Shown piece after piece: positions 1-10,671 of a stretch of 64,000 nt of DNA. The notes under the pieces are model-generated. The model saw nothing but the letters and a program-made list of their open reading frames with translations, was not told the origin of the DNA and did not search any database. How positions within the stretch are numbered: the stretch's first letter is position 1; every line of letters starts with the position of its first letter. This DNA is from Desulfobacterales bacterium (GTDB taxonomy: Bacteria; Desulfobacterota; Desulfobacteria; Desulfobacterales; JAAELO01). The translations under genes were made by a program, and so were the position numbers. The stretch covers positions 1 through 64,000 of the forward strand of contig JAAELO010000494.1 in NCBI GenBank assembly GCA_024226555.1, read 5' to 3'.

Positions 1-3000
1 ACAGATAAACATATTCAAAAATTTCAAAATGAAGAAACTCAAAGTAAAAATGCTGACGAATATGTGAATAAAATTATCAGAAAAAAACTTTCAGAAACAT
101 TGAAAGTTCCTTCAGAAGATATTGAGAGTGATCAACCCATTGCAGATTATGGGATAGACTCTATTCTTGTGGTTACATTCATAAATGAATTAAAAAAAGC
201 ATTTGATGTTGATCTGAATACAACTGTTATTTTTGATTACTCAACAATTGATAAACTCTCTGACTATATGTTGAAAACCCATGGAGAGAAAATTGAAAGT
301 CATATTTTAAAAAACGATACTGTTCAAAACAAAAAATATACACCATTGGATGGACAGGATGAAGACACAAAAACTTCTGTTTTGTCCATAAATAAAAATC
401 GTTTTTCAAAAATCATAAAACCTTCTGTAAATAAAGATATAACAATAACAACTTCTATAGCTGTAACCGGTATATCCGGACAATTTCCAGGTGCTGAAGA
501 CATTGACGAGTTTTGGCATAATCTGATAAATAGTGTTGATGGTGTCCAGGAACTTCCTCCTGAATATTTAGATCAGAAAAAGTATAGCAGTAAAAAACAG
601 TCTGGAAAAACATATTGCAAGTGGGGTGGTATTTTAAAAGAGAAGGATTGTTTTGATCCTTTATTTTTTAACATTTCACCTCGTGAAGCAGAATCAATGA
701 ACCCCCATCAACGTCTGATTCTTCAGGAAAGCTGGAGAGCTTTGGAGGACGCCGGATATAATCCCGGTAGTCTGGCTGGGTCTAAAACAGGTGTTTTTAT
801 TGGTGCAGAGCCTACCGGATATATGCATGAAACATTTACTGGTTCTTCAGAAGCAATAGTTGCTTCCCGTTTATCATATTTCCTGGATTTAAGTGGGCCG
901 GCACTTGTTGTAAATACTGGTTGTTCATCTTCAGGAGTTGCCATACATCTGGCATGCGAAAGTTTACGAAATAATGAAACATCATTAGCTCTAGCTGGTG
1001 GTGTTTTTGCAGCTTTAGATCAAACAGCACTTATTACTCTTTCTGAAACTGAAATGTTGTCCTATTCAGGTAGATGCAGAACATTTGATGAATCCGGTGA
1101 TGGTACTGTTTTTTCGGAAGGTGTTGGTATTGTTGTATTAAAACGTTTAAATGAAGCTATTTCTGATGGCGACCATATTTATGGAATAATTGAAGCATCC
1201 GGAACAAATCAGGATGGTGCAAGTAACGGCATTACAGCACCAAATGGTGTCGCTCAGGAACGTTTAATAACCGATGTATATAAACAATACTCCATAAATC
1301 CTGAAGAAATAACATATGCTGAGGTGCATGGAACAGGTACAAAACTTGGTGATCCTGTTGAAGCAAATTCTCTGGTTCGGGCTTTTAAGCAGTTTACAGA
1401 TAAAAATAACTTTTGTGCAGTGGGGAGTTCCAAATCCAACATTGGTCACACAGCAGCGGCAGCAGCAGTTGCGGGTTTAATTAAAATCCTGTTGTCAATT
1501 CGTCATCATAAAATTCCGGGGCTTATTCATTTTAATAAATTAAATCCACTTATTGAACTTGAGAATTCAGCCTTTTATATGAATACAAAGTTGTCTGAGT
1601 GGCGATCTGAAAATAATAAACCCTTAAAGGCTGCTTTAAATTCATTTGGAAATAGCGGAACCAATGTACACCTTGTTGTGAAGGAGTATATTCCACACAA
1701 TGTTAATTTATCAAATTCAAAGATTTTAAATGAAGATTATATTGTTGTTATTTCTGCAAAAAATGAGGAACGGTTAAAAGCTTATGCTTTAAAATTTAAC
1801 AGTTTCCTGAAACAGTTCCCGGAAACAGATATGAAAGAACTTGCTTTTACCCTGCAGACAGGTCGAGAAATAATGACACATAGACTGGCTGTTGTTGCAA
1901 CAAGTATTGTTACATTATCCGAAAAGCTGACTGGATATTGTAAAGGTGAGTCTGACATTGAGAATTTATATATAGGAAATGTTAAAACAGACAGAAGAAA
2001 AAATGATATTCTTGTTTCTGGTAGTACAGGTAAACAATTTATTAATGCTGTTGTAGAAGAGAGGGATTTTAACAAAATAGCTCAACTCTGGGTTTCAGGC
2101 ATAAAAATAGACTGGAATCTTTTTTATCTCTCAGAGAAACCTAACCGTATTAGTCTTCCAACCTATCCTTTTACAAAAGAAAGGTACTGGAAATCAACGA
2201 CAGAGTTAGAAAATCAGATGTTAAACGTTCATGCTTTTGCATCAAAACTCCACCCCTTACTGCATCAAAATACATCGAATTTTGAGGAACAACGATACAG
2301 TTCAACATTTACCGGAAAAGAATTTTTCCTTTCCGATCATGTAGTAAAGGGACAGCGAATACTACCAGGGGTCGCATATCTTGAAATGGCACAAACAGCA
2401 GCCACGCATACAACAGGATCGTTGAGAGAAGGGAAAAATAGTATTTTGCTCAAAAACGTAGTTTGGATTCGGCCTATTGCAGTGGGAGACGAAAACGTTC
2501 AAGTACACATCGGATTGTTTCCTGAGGACAATGGAGAGATAGCCTATAAAATTTACTGCGATTCAGAAGAAGGAGATACCAAAGTATACAGTCAGGGAAA
2601 TGCCCTATTGTGTAAAACGCCGGAGTCTACCACGTTAGATATTAAAACAATACAAGAAGAGTGTAATAAAACAATTTTATCTTCCAGCCAGTGTTATGAT
2701 GTTTTTAAATCAATAGAACTGGAATACGGTCCTGCTTATCAAGGAATAGAAAAAGTATATGTAGGAGAAAATCAGGCACTTTCAAAGCTTGCTCTACCAT
2801 CAATAGTTTCAGATACCAAAAATCATTATATTTTGCATCCATGTATGCTTGATTCAGCATTTCAGTCATTAATAGGATTTATGCAGGGCTCTGCTGATAC
2901 AGAGAATAGAGGAAAGCCTGCACTTCCATTTGCCCTACAGGAGCTTCAAATATTAAGCAATTGTACAGCCAACATGTGGGCATGGTTAAGATACAGTTCT

Positions 3001-6000
3001 GGAAGTAAATCGGATGACAAGATTCAGAAACTCGATATAGATATGTGCGATGAAAATGGAAATGTTTGCGTACGAATGAAAGGATTTTCATTAAGGGTGC
3101 TTGAAGGTGATATAGGAACTGATAGTCTGCAAACAACAATCATTGAGACCTCTCCTCAACCATTCGTAGAGCTTGCTACACTGACACCAGTATGGGATTT
3201 TGTTTTTGTCGAAAAAGGTGAACAATTTCCGTCTCAAATAGATAAGGTTTTGGTTATCGGAGGTGTCAGGGAAAACGAAAATGCAGTGCAACAAATTTAC
3301 CCCAAAGCTCAAGCCATAGAAATTGGGGTTTCTGATTCTATTGATAATATAACTGAAAAAGTTAATAATTGTGGTGTAGTTGATCATATAGTCTGGATTG
3401 CTCCATATAACTCCTTGGAATCTTTAGCAGATGAATCTTTAATTGAAGAACAGGATTGTGGTGTTAATTTATTTTTTCGAACTATTAAAGCACTGCTTAA
3501 CCTTGGTTATGGAACAAAGGATTTAGGATGGAGTGTTATAACTATAGAAGCACAATCTGTCCATAAAGATAATCCCGTAAGTCCTGTTCATTCAAGTATC
3601 CATGGATTGGTTGGTTCTATGGCTAAGGAATTTCAAAATTGGAAAATTCGGCTTGTTGATCTTGAAAAAGATAGTGAATGGCCTCTTAACGAAATTTTTA
3701 AAATAGTGGCCGATCCTCTTGGTAATGCTATAGCTTATCGGGGACATGAGTGGTACAAACAACAACTAATACCATTTAATTCTTCTATAACTAATAATGT
3801 ATTATCATATAAAAAAGATGGTGTGTATGTAGTTATCGGAGGGGCTGGAGGAATTGGAGAAGTATGGAGTGAATACATGATCCATACGTATAATGCTCAA
3901 ATTATTTGGATTGGTAGACGGAAAAAGGATGCGGATATTCAGGCAAAACTGGACAAGCTTGCAGCATCAGGATCTATACCTCTATACATATCAGCAGATG
4001 CCACTGACTTAAAATCATTACAGGGTGCATATAAAAAGATTAAGCAGGATTACTCAAAAATCAATGGAATAATTCATACAGCAATTGTCTTATCCGATAA
4101 AAGCCTCGCAAATATGGAAGAAACACAATTTAAGTTATCACTCTCAGCTAAAGTTGATGTGAGCGTACGAATAGCTCAAGTTTTTGAAAAGGAACGCTTG
4201 GATTTTGTAATGTTTTTCTCTTCAATGCAATCTTTTTCGAAATCCCCGGGACAAAGCAACTATGCAGCAGGTTGTACTTTTAAAGATTCTTTTGCAAAGC
4301 AGCTTTCGAAGGAATGGACTTGTTCCGTAAAAATTATTAATTGGGGATACTGGGGCAGTGTTGGTATTGTTGCTTCTAAAGAGTATCAGGATCGGATGAC
4401 TAAGATAGGTTTGGGTTCTATTGAACCATTTGAAGCGATGGAGGCTTTGGAAAAACTTCTTTCGGATCAGATGGACCAGGTTATTTTTTTGAAAACAACA
4501 AAACCAAAGGTTTTGGAAGAAATTGCTTCCGATGATTTAATTACAATTTATTCTGAGAATGAGCCCATTAACTTCCAGAGTATATACAGTAATATTCCAA
4601 AACACGATTTACAGCATAAACGTATTGAGGACAGCGATATGTCCCAAATAAAGCATATGAATTTGCTTCTTTGCAGGTTATTGTGGGCCCAACTACAGTC
4701 CATTGGCTTATTTGATAAAAACAGTATGAGTATAACTGATCTTAAGACAGCAATAAACCTGCCGGATTTATATGACAGGTGGCTCGAAGAAAGCATTAAG
4801 GTTTTGATAAAGGAGAATTATATTTCATGCAGTGAAGATTTATACTCCGTTGTTAATAAGACCGTTGATGTTAATGCAATATGGAAAGAATGGGATAAGA
4901 AAAAGGAAATATGGCTGAAAAACAAAGATATGCATGCTATGGCAGTTCTTGTAGACACTACGATCCGTGCTTTACCGGAGATTCTTACCGGCAAAATTCC
5001 AGCTACGGATATCATGTTTCCTGATTCATCCATGAAACTGGTTGAAGGAATTTATAAGCAGAACCGGATTGCAGATTACTTTAATGAAGTGCTTGCAGAT
5101 ACAGTAGTTACCTATATTCAGGAACGAATAAAACTGGATGAGTCCGCCAAAGTCAGAATACTTGAAGTCGGAGCAGGAACAGGAGGAACCAGTGCTGTCA
5201 TTTTTCCAAGAATCAAACCCTATAGCAATCATATTGTAGAGTATTGTTATACAGATATTTCAAAAGCATTTTTAATGCATGCGGATAAAGAATATGGTCA
5301 CGACAATCCCTATCTTACTGGTAAAATCTTCAATGTTGAAAAACCCCTTGAAGGTCAGGGTATTGATGTTGGTAATTATGATATTGTAATTGCAACAAAT
5401 GTGCTGCATGCCACCAAAAATATCCGTCAAACACTGCGAAATTCCAAAGCTGCTTTAAAAAATAACGGAATGATTTTACTAAACGAAATAAGCAATAATA
5501 ACTTATCATCACACTTGACTTTTGGTCTTCTAGAAGGGTGGTGGTTGTATGAAGACCCAGCTTTGCGAATCAAAGGTAGTCCGGGACTGTTACCTGAAAC
5601 ATGGAAAAATGTACTGGAAATGGAAGGTTTTGGAGCTATCTTTTTTCCTGAGCAGGAATCCCATGATTTTGGTCAGCAGATTGTTGTAGCTAAAAGTGAT
5701 GGTGTGGTAAGGCAAAAGCGACAAATACAACCTGAAAGCCAGAGAGTTATTTCAAATGCTAACAGATCGTATGATAACGACAATATCTTACAAATATCCA
5801 CAACTCAGACTAAACCCCATATATCTAAAATAAAACCAATTCAGGATTCGAAAGTAACTGATCAGATGGCCTCCGATCATATCAGAGAAGTAATTTTGGA
5901 AAAGGTTTCTGAAGCATTGAAAGTGGATATTGATATACTTGAGATCGATGAATCATTTGCGGATTACGGGGTAGATTCAATTATTGGAGTTAATTTAGTT

Positions 6001-9000
6001 CAGGTTATCAATCAACATTTAAGAATAGAATTGGAAACCACAAGTCTTTTTGATCATAGCACGGTTAACCAACTAACAGCACACATTTTTTCTCAGTATA
6101 AAGATAACATTATTCCATTTTTAACAGGTAACACTGAACCAATTCAAGGTTCAAATGTAACTGATCAGATGATTGAAAATCATATCAGAGAAGTAATTTT
6201 AGAAAAGGTTTCTGAAGCATTAAAGGTGGACATTGATATACTTGAGTTTGATGAGTCATTTGCTGATTATGGAGTAGATTCTATTATTGGCGTTAATTTA
6301 GTTCAGGTTATCAATCAACATTTAAGAATAGAATTGGAAACCACAAGTCTTTTTGATCACAGCACTGTTAACCAACTAACAACATATATTTTTTCTAAAT
6401 ATAAAGAAAATCTCATTTTGTCTTTAACAGATAATGAAAAACAAATTGTCATGCATCATGATTTGCCATCAAATATAGTGAAGCAATCTGTTAATGCAAA
6501 TCCAAAGCGCTTTACAGGAAGGATACTACATAAATCAGGCACAAAAACCAAGGAAATTGATGCCGATGAATCGATTGCAATTATCGGTATGAGTGGACGG
6601 TTTGCAAAATCCAATACAATTAGTGAGCTTTGGGAACACCTGAAAAATGGGACCGATTTAGTTGAAGAAGTCAAACGGTGGAAACTTTCAGAATATTATC
6701 AGGAATTGTCTGAAGATCCCAATTATTGCAATCATGGTGGTTTTTTAGAAAATATTGATGAATTTGATCCCATGTTTTTCAATATTTCAGGTCTTGAAGC
6801 AACTTATATGGATCCTCAACAGAGGATTTTTTTAGAGGAATCCTGGAAAGCTTTGGAAGACTCAGGGTATGCCGGGATAGGTGCTCAAGGGATTAAATGT
6901 GGGATTTATGTAGGATGTGGTGGAGGAGATTACAAAAAATTGATTAAGGAAAATCCTCCGCCGCAATCCTTTTGGGGTAATGCTAGTTCTATAACTCCAG
7001 CTCGTATAGCCTATTATCTGGATCTTCAGGGCCCAGCAATAGCTGTTGATACAGCCTGCTCCAGCTCTTTGGTTGCCATTCATCTTGCCTGTCAGAGCTT
7101 ACGGACAGAAGAAACTGAATTAGCAATAGCTGGCGGCGTATTTGTTCAATCAACACCTGAATTTTATTTGGTCGCAAATAGAGGTCAAATGCTTTCACCA
7201 ACCGGACGATGCCATACCTTTGATGAGCGGGCGGATGGTTTTGTTCCCGGTGAAGGAGCCGGTGTGGTTGTGCTAAAACGACTTAAAGAAGCTATTTCTG
7301 ATAATGATCACATATATGGCATAATAAGAGGCTCAGGAATAAATCAGGATGGAAAAACAAACGGAATTACTGCACCAAGCGCAAAATCACAGGAACGATT
7401 GGAAAGACAGGTATATGATACCTTTAATATCAATCCAAAAAATATTCAGATGGTAGAAGCTCATGGTACTGGTACAATATTGGGAGATCCAATTGAGATG
7501 GAGGCCCTGACAAAGGCTTTTAAAAAGGACACAGATAAAAAACAATACTGCGCGATCGGATCCATTAAGACAAATATAGGACATACTGCTACTGCGTCAG
7601 GAGTTGCTGGAGTTATTAAGATTTTGTTATCCTTACAACACAAAAAGATTCCACCTTCATTGCATTATCAGTCATGTAATCCCAATATTCGATTTGATGA
7701 GAGTCCGTTTTATGTCAATACGAATCTTAAAGATTGGAATGTCGAGGCTGGATCTCCCCGTTGTGCAGCGATTAGTTCATTTGGCTTCAGCGGAACAAAC
7801 GCCCATGTTGTTATTGAAGAAACTCTAAATACTGAGCGGCAGCATTCGGAAAAACCTGGATATTTAATTGTTTTATCAGCTCGTAATTCCAAACAACTTC
7901 AGTGGAAAGTTAAACAATTAGTAGAATATTGTGAGCAAGATTCCGGATTAGATTGTGGAAATATAAGTTATACTCTTTTAATGGGAAGAAAACATTTTAA
8001 TTGCCGGTTCGCATGCGTGGTTCGTAATCAGCAAGAACTTGTCAAACTCTTTAAAAAATGGTTGGAAAAGGGCAAGGTTACCCAAATTTATACTTCAGAG
8101 TTTGATGAAAAAGATCATCGGGAGGAGGTCTCATTAAAACGCTTTGGGAATCGTTGTATTGAAGATTGTCAAAATACTGAAAATGCCAATTATCTGGAAC
8201 ATTTATCTACGATTGCGAACTTGTATATTCAGGGGTATACTCTGGAATATGAACAATTGTTTTCCAAAAACGAATATTCCAGAATTTCTCTTCCAACCTA
8301 TCCATTTGAAAAAGAAAAATACTGGATATCTGATTCCGGTTTAAAAGAAAGAAACCGGATACCCGATTTAGAATTAGAGGATATCGGCGACTATATAATC
8401 AAACTTCATCCCTTATTACATCAAAACACTTCAGATTTCTCAGAGCAACGGTTTTGCTCAACCTTTAATGGCCAGGAGTTTTTCCTGGCAGATCATGTAT
8501 TCAACGATCAACGAATATTGCCTGGAGTGGCATATCTTGAAATGGCATATGCAGCAATTAATCATGCAACAGGATCATTAAGAGAGGGGGCGACCGGTAT
8601 TCAGTTTAAAAACGTAGTTTGGGGTAGACCCATAGCAGTGGGAGATGAAAAAGTTCAGGTACATATAGGATTGTTTCCTGAAGACAATGGAGAGATCACT
8701 TATGAGATATACTGCGATTCAGGAGAAGATGGCTACACTGTGCACAGTCAGGGTAATGCTGTAATATGCAGATCTTCGGAATCTACCAGATTAGATATTA
8801 AAACAAAACAGAAAGAGTGTAGTCTAAAAGTTTTATCTTCCGCTCAATGCTATGAAGCGTTTAAATCGATGGGGTTAGAATACGGTCCAGGTCACCGGGG
8901 AATAGAAAAGGTATATGTTGGAGAAAATCAGGTACTTTCTAAGCTTGCTTTGCCACCAACGGTTTCGCATACCAAAGATCAATTTGTTTTGCATCCAAGT

Positions 9001-10671
9001 ATGCTTGATTCAGCACTTCAATCATCAGTTGGATTTATTCTGGGTTCAGTTGATACAAAGAATATAGCACAAAACAGGCCTCCACTTCCATTTGCTGTTG
9101 AGGATCTTGAAATACTTAGTAATTGTAGAGCTAACATGTGGGCATGGATAAGATACAGTACTGGAAGTAAACCGGAAGATAAAATTCAGAAACTCGATAT
9201 AGATATGTGCGATGGAGATGGAACTGTATGTGTAAGGCTGAAAGGATTTTCATCAAGAGTAATGGAAGATGAAGTTGAATTGTCAGAATCATCATCTATT
9301 GAAACATTGATGATAGAACCAAAGTGGAAAGAGCAGGAAATCATAATGGATATAGAAGTAGTTGAGTATACAGAACATCTTATAATACTCCTTGATCCTG
9401 AAAACATTGCACTTGAAAGCATTAAAAAGGACATAAAAGACGTTCAACTGCTTGTTATGCGCTCAAAAGAAAAAGGTATTGCTAATAAATTTCAAGAATA
9501 CTCACTTCAAATATTTGAAGAGATACAAAGAATCATCAAAGAAAAACCAAGTGGAAAAATATTGATTCAGGTTGTGATTTCTAATAGAAATGATGAAAAG
9601 CTTTTCTTCGGATTATCGGGACTCTTAAAAACAGCAGAACTGGAAAACCCAAAGATAACAGGACAGATAATTAATCTTGATAATTCGGAAGAGATAGTAA
9701 AAATATTGCAGAAGAATATTCAAACTCCCTATGACATGCAAATTAAATACGAAAATGGGAAAAGATATGCAGCAAGCTTTGAGGAGGTCAAATCTTCTGA
9801 GGAAGTAATTATTCCATGGAAGGATAAAGGGATCTATCTAATTACCGGAGGTGCAGGGGGACTTGGTCAAATATTTACGAAGGAAATACTTACTAAAGTA
9901 AAAAACACTACATTGCTTCTCACCGGACGATCAGAATTAGATGGAGATAAGCGAGCCCTGTTGAAGGAATTGGAGACATTGGGAGCAAAGGTTGACTACA
10001 GACAGGTTGATATAACAAATAAGCAATCTGTAATTTCCTTAATGCAAAGCATACAGGAAGAGTATAAAAAGCTTAACGGTATTATACATAGTGCAGGAAT
10101 AATTCGGGATAACTTAATTCTTAAAAAAACCAGAGAAGAGTTCGAAGAGGTATTATCACCGAAAGTAACAGGTCTTGTAAACCTTGATGAAGCAAGTAGA
10201 AATATACCCCTCGATTTCTTTATTTTCTTTTCATCGACAACCGGAGGTATGGGCAATATAGGCCAGTCTGATTATGCATGCGCAAATGCATTCATGGATG
10301 TTTATGCAGAATATAGAAACACTCTCGTATCATCAAATGATCGACATGGAAAGACTCTATCGATCAATTGGCCTTTATGGAAATATGGAGGAATGAGTGT
10401 TGATAAAGAAACAGAAAAGATGATGATGAAAAGTATGGGGATGATACCCATGCATACTGCGAAGGGTATCAACGCATTATATCAAAGTTTTTCATCTGGT
10501 AGAGATCAGGTTGCTATTTTGGAAGGCAATGTTGCGCTAATGAGAAATTCTATAGGATTAGATTTATTAGAACACGATAAATTTGATTATAAATTTTACA
10601 GGAAGCTTTCAGAAGAAGTATTAAAAGGCGAATTATCCGAAGAGCAAGTTGAAACAATAATTATGGCATAG
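1..10671 (+). CDS. Trans-AT polyketide synthase, protein 1 (5' end outside window)
   Basis: Multimodular PKS that extends and methylates a growing polyketide chain. The frame is open from base 1, and the first possible start (GTG at 64) lies inside an ACP helix, so the gene begins upstream. Domains by nucleotide: ACP 49-315 (Ser codon 160); KS1 454-1692 (Cys 922, His 1327, His 1447); flanking linker to about 2190; DH 2245-3110; KR 3170-4515; cMT 4650-5710; ACP 5869-6120 and ACP 6172-6420; KS2 6571-7824 (Cys 7057); DH 8398-9260; KR 9295-10590; C-terminal docking helix 10561-10668. No AT and no ER are present. The protein ends after a KR, so the ACP for KS2 must come from protein 2. The stop at 10669 is followed 11 bases later by the next gene. 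Family assignment is certain; substrate and product are not known. Confidence 0.96.
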   Translation, partial: TDKHIQKFQNEETQSKNADEYVNKIIRKKLSETLKVPSEDIESDQPIADYGIDSILVVTFINELKKAFDVDLNTTVIFDYSTIDKLSDYMLKTHGEKIESHILKNDTVQNKKYTPLDGQDEDTKTSVLSINKNRFSKIIKPSVNKDITITTSIAVTGISGQFPGAEDIDEFWHNLINSVDGVQELPPEYLDQKKYSSKKQSGKTYCKWGGILKEKDCFDPLFFNISPREAESMNPHQRLILQESWRALEDAGYNPGSLAGSKTGVFIGAEPTGYMHETFTGSSEAIVASRLSYFLDLSGPALVVNTGCSSSGVAIHLACESLRNNETSLALAGGVFAALDQTALITLSETEMLSYSGRCRTFDESGDGTVFSEGVGIVVLKRLNEAISDGDHIYGIIEASGTNQDGASNGITAPNGVAQERLITDVYKQYSINPEEITYAEVHGTGTKLGDPVEANSLVRAFKQFTDKNNFCAVGSSKSNIGHTAAAAAVAGLIKILLSIRHHKIPGLIHFNKLNPLIELENSAFYMNTKLSEWRSENNKPLKAALNSFGNSGTNVHLVVKEYIPHNVNLSNSKILNEDYIVVISAKNEERLKAYALKFNSFLKQFPETDMKELAFTLQTGREIMTHRLAVVATSIVTLSEKLTGYCKGESDIENLYIGNVKTDRRKNDILVSGSTGKQFINAVVEERDFNKIAQLWVSGIKIDWNLFYLSEKPNRISLPTYPFTKERYWKSTTELENQMLNVHAFASKLHPLLHQNTSNFEEQRYSSTFTGKEFFLSDHVVKGQRILPGVAYLEMAQTAATHTTGSLREGKNSILLKNVVWIRPIAVGDENVQVHIGLFPEDNGEIAYKIYCDSEEGDTKVYSQGNALLCKTPESTTLDIKTIQEECNKTILSSSQCYDVFKSIELEYGPAYQGIEKVYVGENQALSKLALPSIVSDTKNHYILHPCMLDSAFQSLIGFMQGSADTENRGKPALPFALQELQILSNCTANMWAWLRYSSGSKSDDKIQKLDIDMCDENGNVCVRMKGFSLRVLEGDIGTDSLQTTIIETSPQPFVELATLTPVWDFVFVEKGEQFPSQIDKVLVIGGVRENENAVQQIYPKAQAIEIGVSDSIDNITEKVNNCGVVDHIVWIAPYNSLESLADESLIEEQDCGVNLFFRTIKALLNLGYGTKDLGWSVITIEAQSVHKDNPVSPVHSSIHGLVGSMAKEFQNWKIRLVDLEKDSEWPLNEIFKIVADPLGNAIAYRGHEWYKQQLIPFNSSITNNVLSYKKDGVYVVIGGAGGIGEVWSEYMIHTYNAQIIWIGRRKKDADIQAKLDKLAASGSIPLYISADATDLKSLQGAYKKIKQDYSKINGIIHTAIVLSDKSLANMEETQFKLSLSAKVDVSVRIAQVFEKERLDFVMFFSSMQSFSKSPGQSNYAAGCTFKDSFAKQLSKEWTCSVKIINWGYWGSVGIVASKEYQDRMTKIGLGSIEPFEAMEALEKLLSDQMDQVIFLKTTKPKVLEEIASDDLITIYSENEPINFQSIYSNIPKHDLQHKRIEDSDMSQIKHMNLLLCRLLWAQLQSIGLFDKNSMSITDLKTAINLPDLYDRWLEESIKVLIKENYISCSEDLYSVVNKTVDVNAIWKEWDKKKEIWLKNKDMHAMAVLVDTTIRALPEILTGKIPATDIMFPDSSMKLVEGIYKQNRIADYFNEVLADTVVTYIQERIKLDESAKVRILEVGAGTGGTSAVIFPRIKPYSNHIVEYCYTDISKAFLMHADKEYGHDNPYLTGKIFNVEKPLEGQGIDVGNYDIVIATNVLHATKNIRQTLRNSKAALKNNGMILLNEISNNNLSSHLTFGLLEGWWLYEDPALRIKGSPGLLPETWKNVLEMEGFGAIFFPEQESHDFGQQIVVAKSDGVVRQKRQIQPESQRVISNANRSYDNDNILQISTTQTKPHISKIKPIQDSKVTDQMASDHIREVILEKVSEALKVDIDILEIDESFADYGVDSIIGVNLVQVINQHLRIELETTSLFDHSTVNQLTAHIFSQYKDNIIPFLTGNTEPIQGSNVTDQMIENHIREVILEKVSEALKVDIDILEFDESFADYGVDSIIGVNLVQVINQHLRIELETTSLFDHSTVNQLTTYIFSKYKENLILSLTDNEKQIVMHHDLPSNIVKQSVNANPKRFTGRILHKSGTKTKEIDADESIAIIGMSGRFAKSNTISELWEHLKNGTDLVEEVKRWKLSEYYQELSEDPNYCNHGGFLENIDEFDPMFFNISGLEATYMDPQQRIFLEESWKALEDSGYAGIGAQGIKCGIYVGCGGGDYKKLIKENPPPQSFWGNASSITPARIAYYLDLQGPAIAVDTACSSSLVAIHLACQSLRTEETELAIAGGVFVQSTPEFYLVANRGQMLSPTGRCHTFDERADGFVPGEGAGVVVLKRLKEAISDNDHIYGIIRGSGINQDGKTNGITAPSAKSQERLERQVYDTFNINPKNIQMVEAHGTGTILGDPIEMEALTKAFKKDTDKKQYCAIGSIKTNIGHTATASGVAGVIKILLSLQHKKIPPSLHYQSCNPNIRFDESPFYVNTNLKDWNVEAGSPRCAAISSFGFSGTNAHVVIEETLNTERQHSEKPGYLIVLSARNSKQLQWKVKQLVEYCEQDSGLDCGNISYTLLMGRKHFNCRFACVVRNQQELVKLFKKWLEKGKVTQIYTSEFDEKDHREEVSLKRFGNRCIEDCQNTENANYLEHLSTIANLYIQGYTLEYEQLFSKNEYSRISLPTYPFEKEKYWISDSGLKERNRIPDLELEDIGDYIIKLHPLLHQNTSDFSEQRFCSTFNGQEFFLADHVFNDQRILPGVAYLEMAYAAINHATGSLREGATGIQFKNVVWGRPIAVGDEKVQVHIGLFPEDNGEITYEIYCDSGEDGYTVHSQGNAVICRSSESTRLDIKTKQKECSLKVLSSAQCYEAFKSMGLEYGPGHRGIEKVYVGENQVLSKLALPPTVSHTKDQFVLHPSMLDSALQSSVGFILGSVDTKNIAQNRPPLPFAVEDLEILSNCRANMWAWIRYSTGSKPEDKIQKLDIDMCDGDGTVCVRLKGFSSRVMEDEVELSESSSIETLMIEPKWKEQEIIMDIEVVEYTEHLIILLDPENIALESIKKDIKDVQLLVMRSKEKGIANKFQEYSLQIFEEIQRIIKEKPSGKILIQVVISNRNDEKLFFGLSGLLKTAELENPKITGQIINLDNSEEIVKILQKNIQTPYDMQIKYENGKRYAASFEEVKSSEEVIIPWKDKGIYLITGGAGGLGQIFTKEILTKVKNTTLLLTGRSELDGDKRALLKELETLGAKVDYRQVDITNKQSVISLMQSIQEEYKKLNGIIHSAGIIRDNLILKKTREEFEEVLSPKVTGLVNLDEASRNIPLDFFIFFSSTTGGMGNIGQSDYACANAFMDVYAEYRNTLVSSNDRHGKTLSINWPLWKYGGMSVDKETEKMMMKSMGMIPMHTAKGINALYQSFSSGRDQVAILEGNVALMRNSIGLDLLEHDKFDYKFYRKLSEEVLKGELSEEQVETIIMA
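49..315 (+). other. ACP domain at the left edge, carrier of an upstream module
   Basis: Acyl carrier protein domain with the DYGIDSI phosphopantetheine motif; the Ser codon is at 160. It is closely related to the second of the tandem ACPs in protein 4 (37644-37920), which also precedes a KS of the same type. This suggests that an unseen module, perhaps KS-DH-KR-cMT-ACP, lies immediately upstream of the window. Confidence 0.93.
49..5700 (+). repeat. Duplicated PKS block, copy 1 (ACP-KS-DH-KR-cMT)
   Basis: This block matches 37644-43310 domain for domain, with nearly equal length and long stretches of near-identical DNA in the ACP, KS and cMT parts. Differences are scattered substitutions and a few codon-sized indels. 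It is a segmental duplication within the assembly line. Confidence 0.85.
454..6420 (+). other. PKS module 1: KS1-DH-KR-cMT-ACP-ACP
   Basis: Reducing and methylating extension module. KS1 has Cys in an unusual VNTGCSSSG context, plus HGTGT and NIGH histidines, so it should elongate. DH keeps HxxxGxxxxP (His 2338) and DxxxQ (Asp 2851). KR has GGAGGIG at about 3838, Ser 4222 and Tyr 4261. cMT has the SAM motif LEVGAGTGG at about 5161. Two almost identical ACPs follow (Ser 5977 and 6280). If all domains work, the product unit is an alpha-methyl alpha,beta-alkene. Confidence 0.9.

Noticed and set aside
64-66. GTG at 64 as the start of PKS protein 1
   Set aside because: The frame is open to base 1, and the residues before it align with the ACP leader in protein 4, so the gene begins outside the window.
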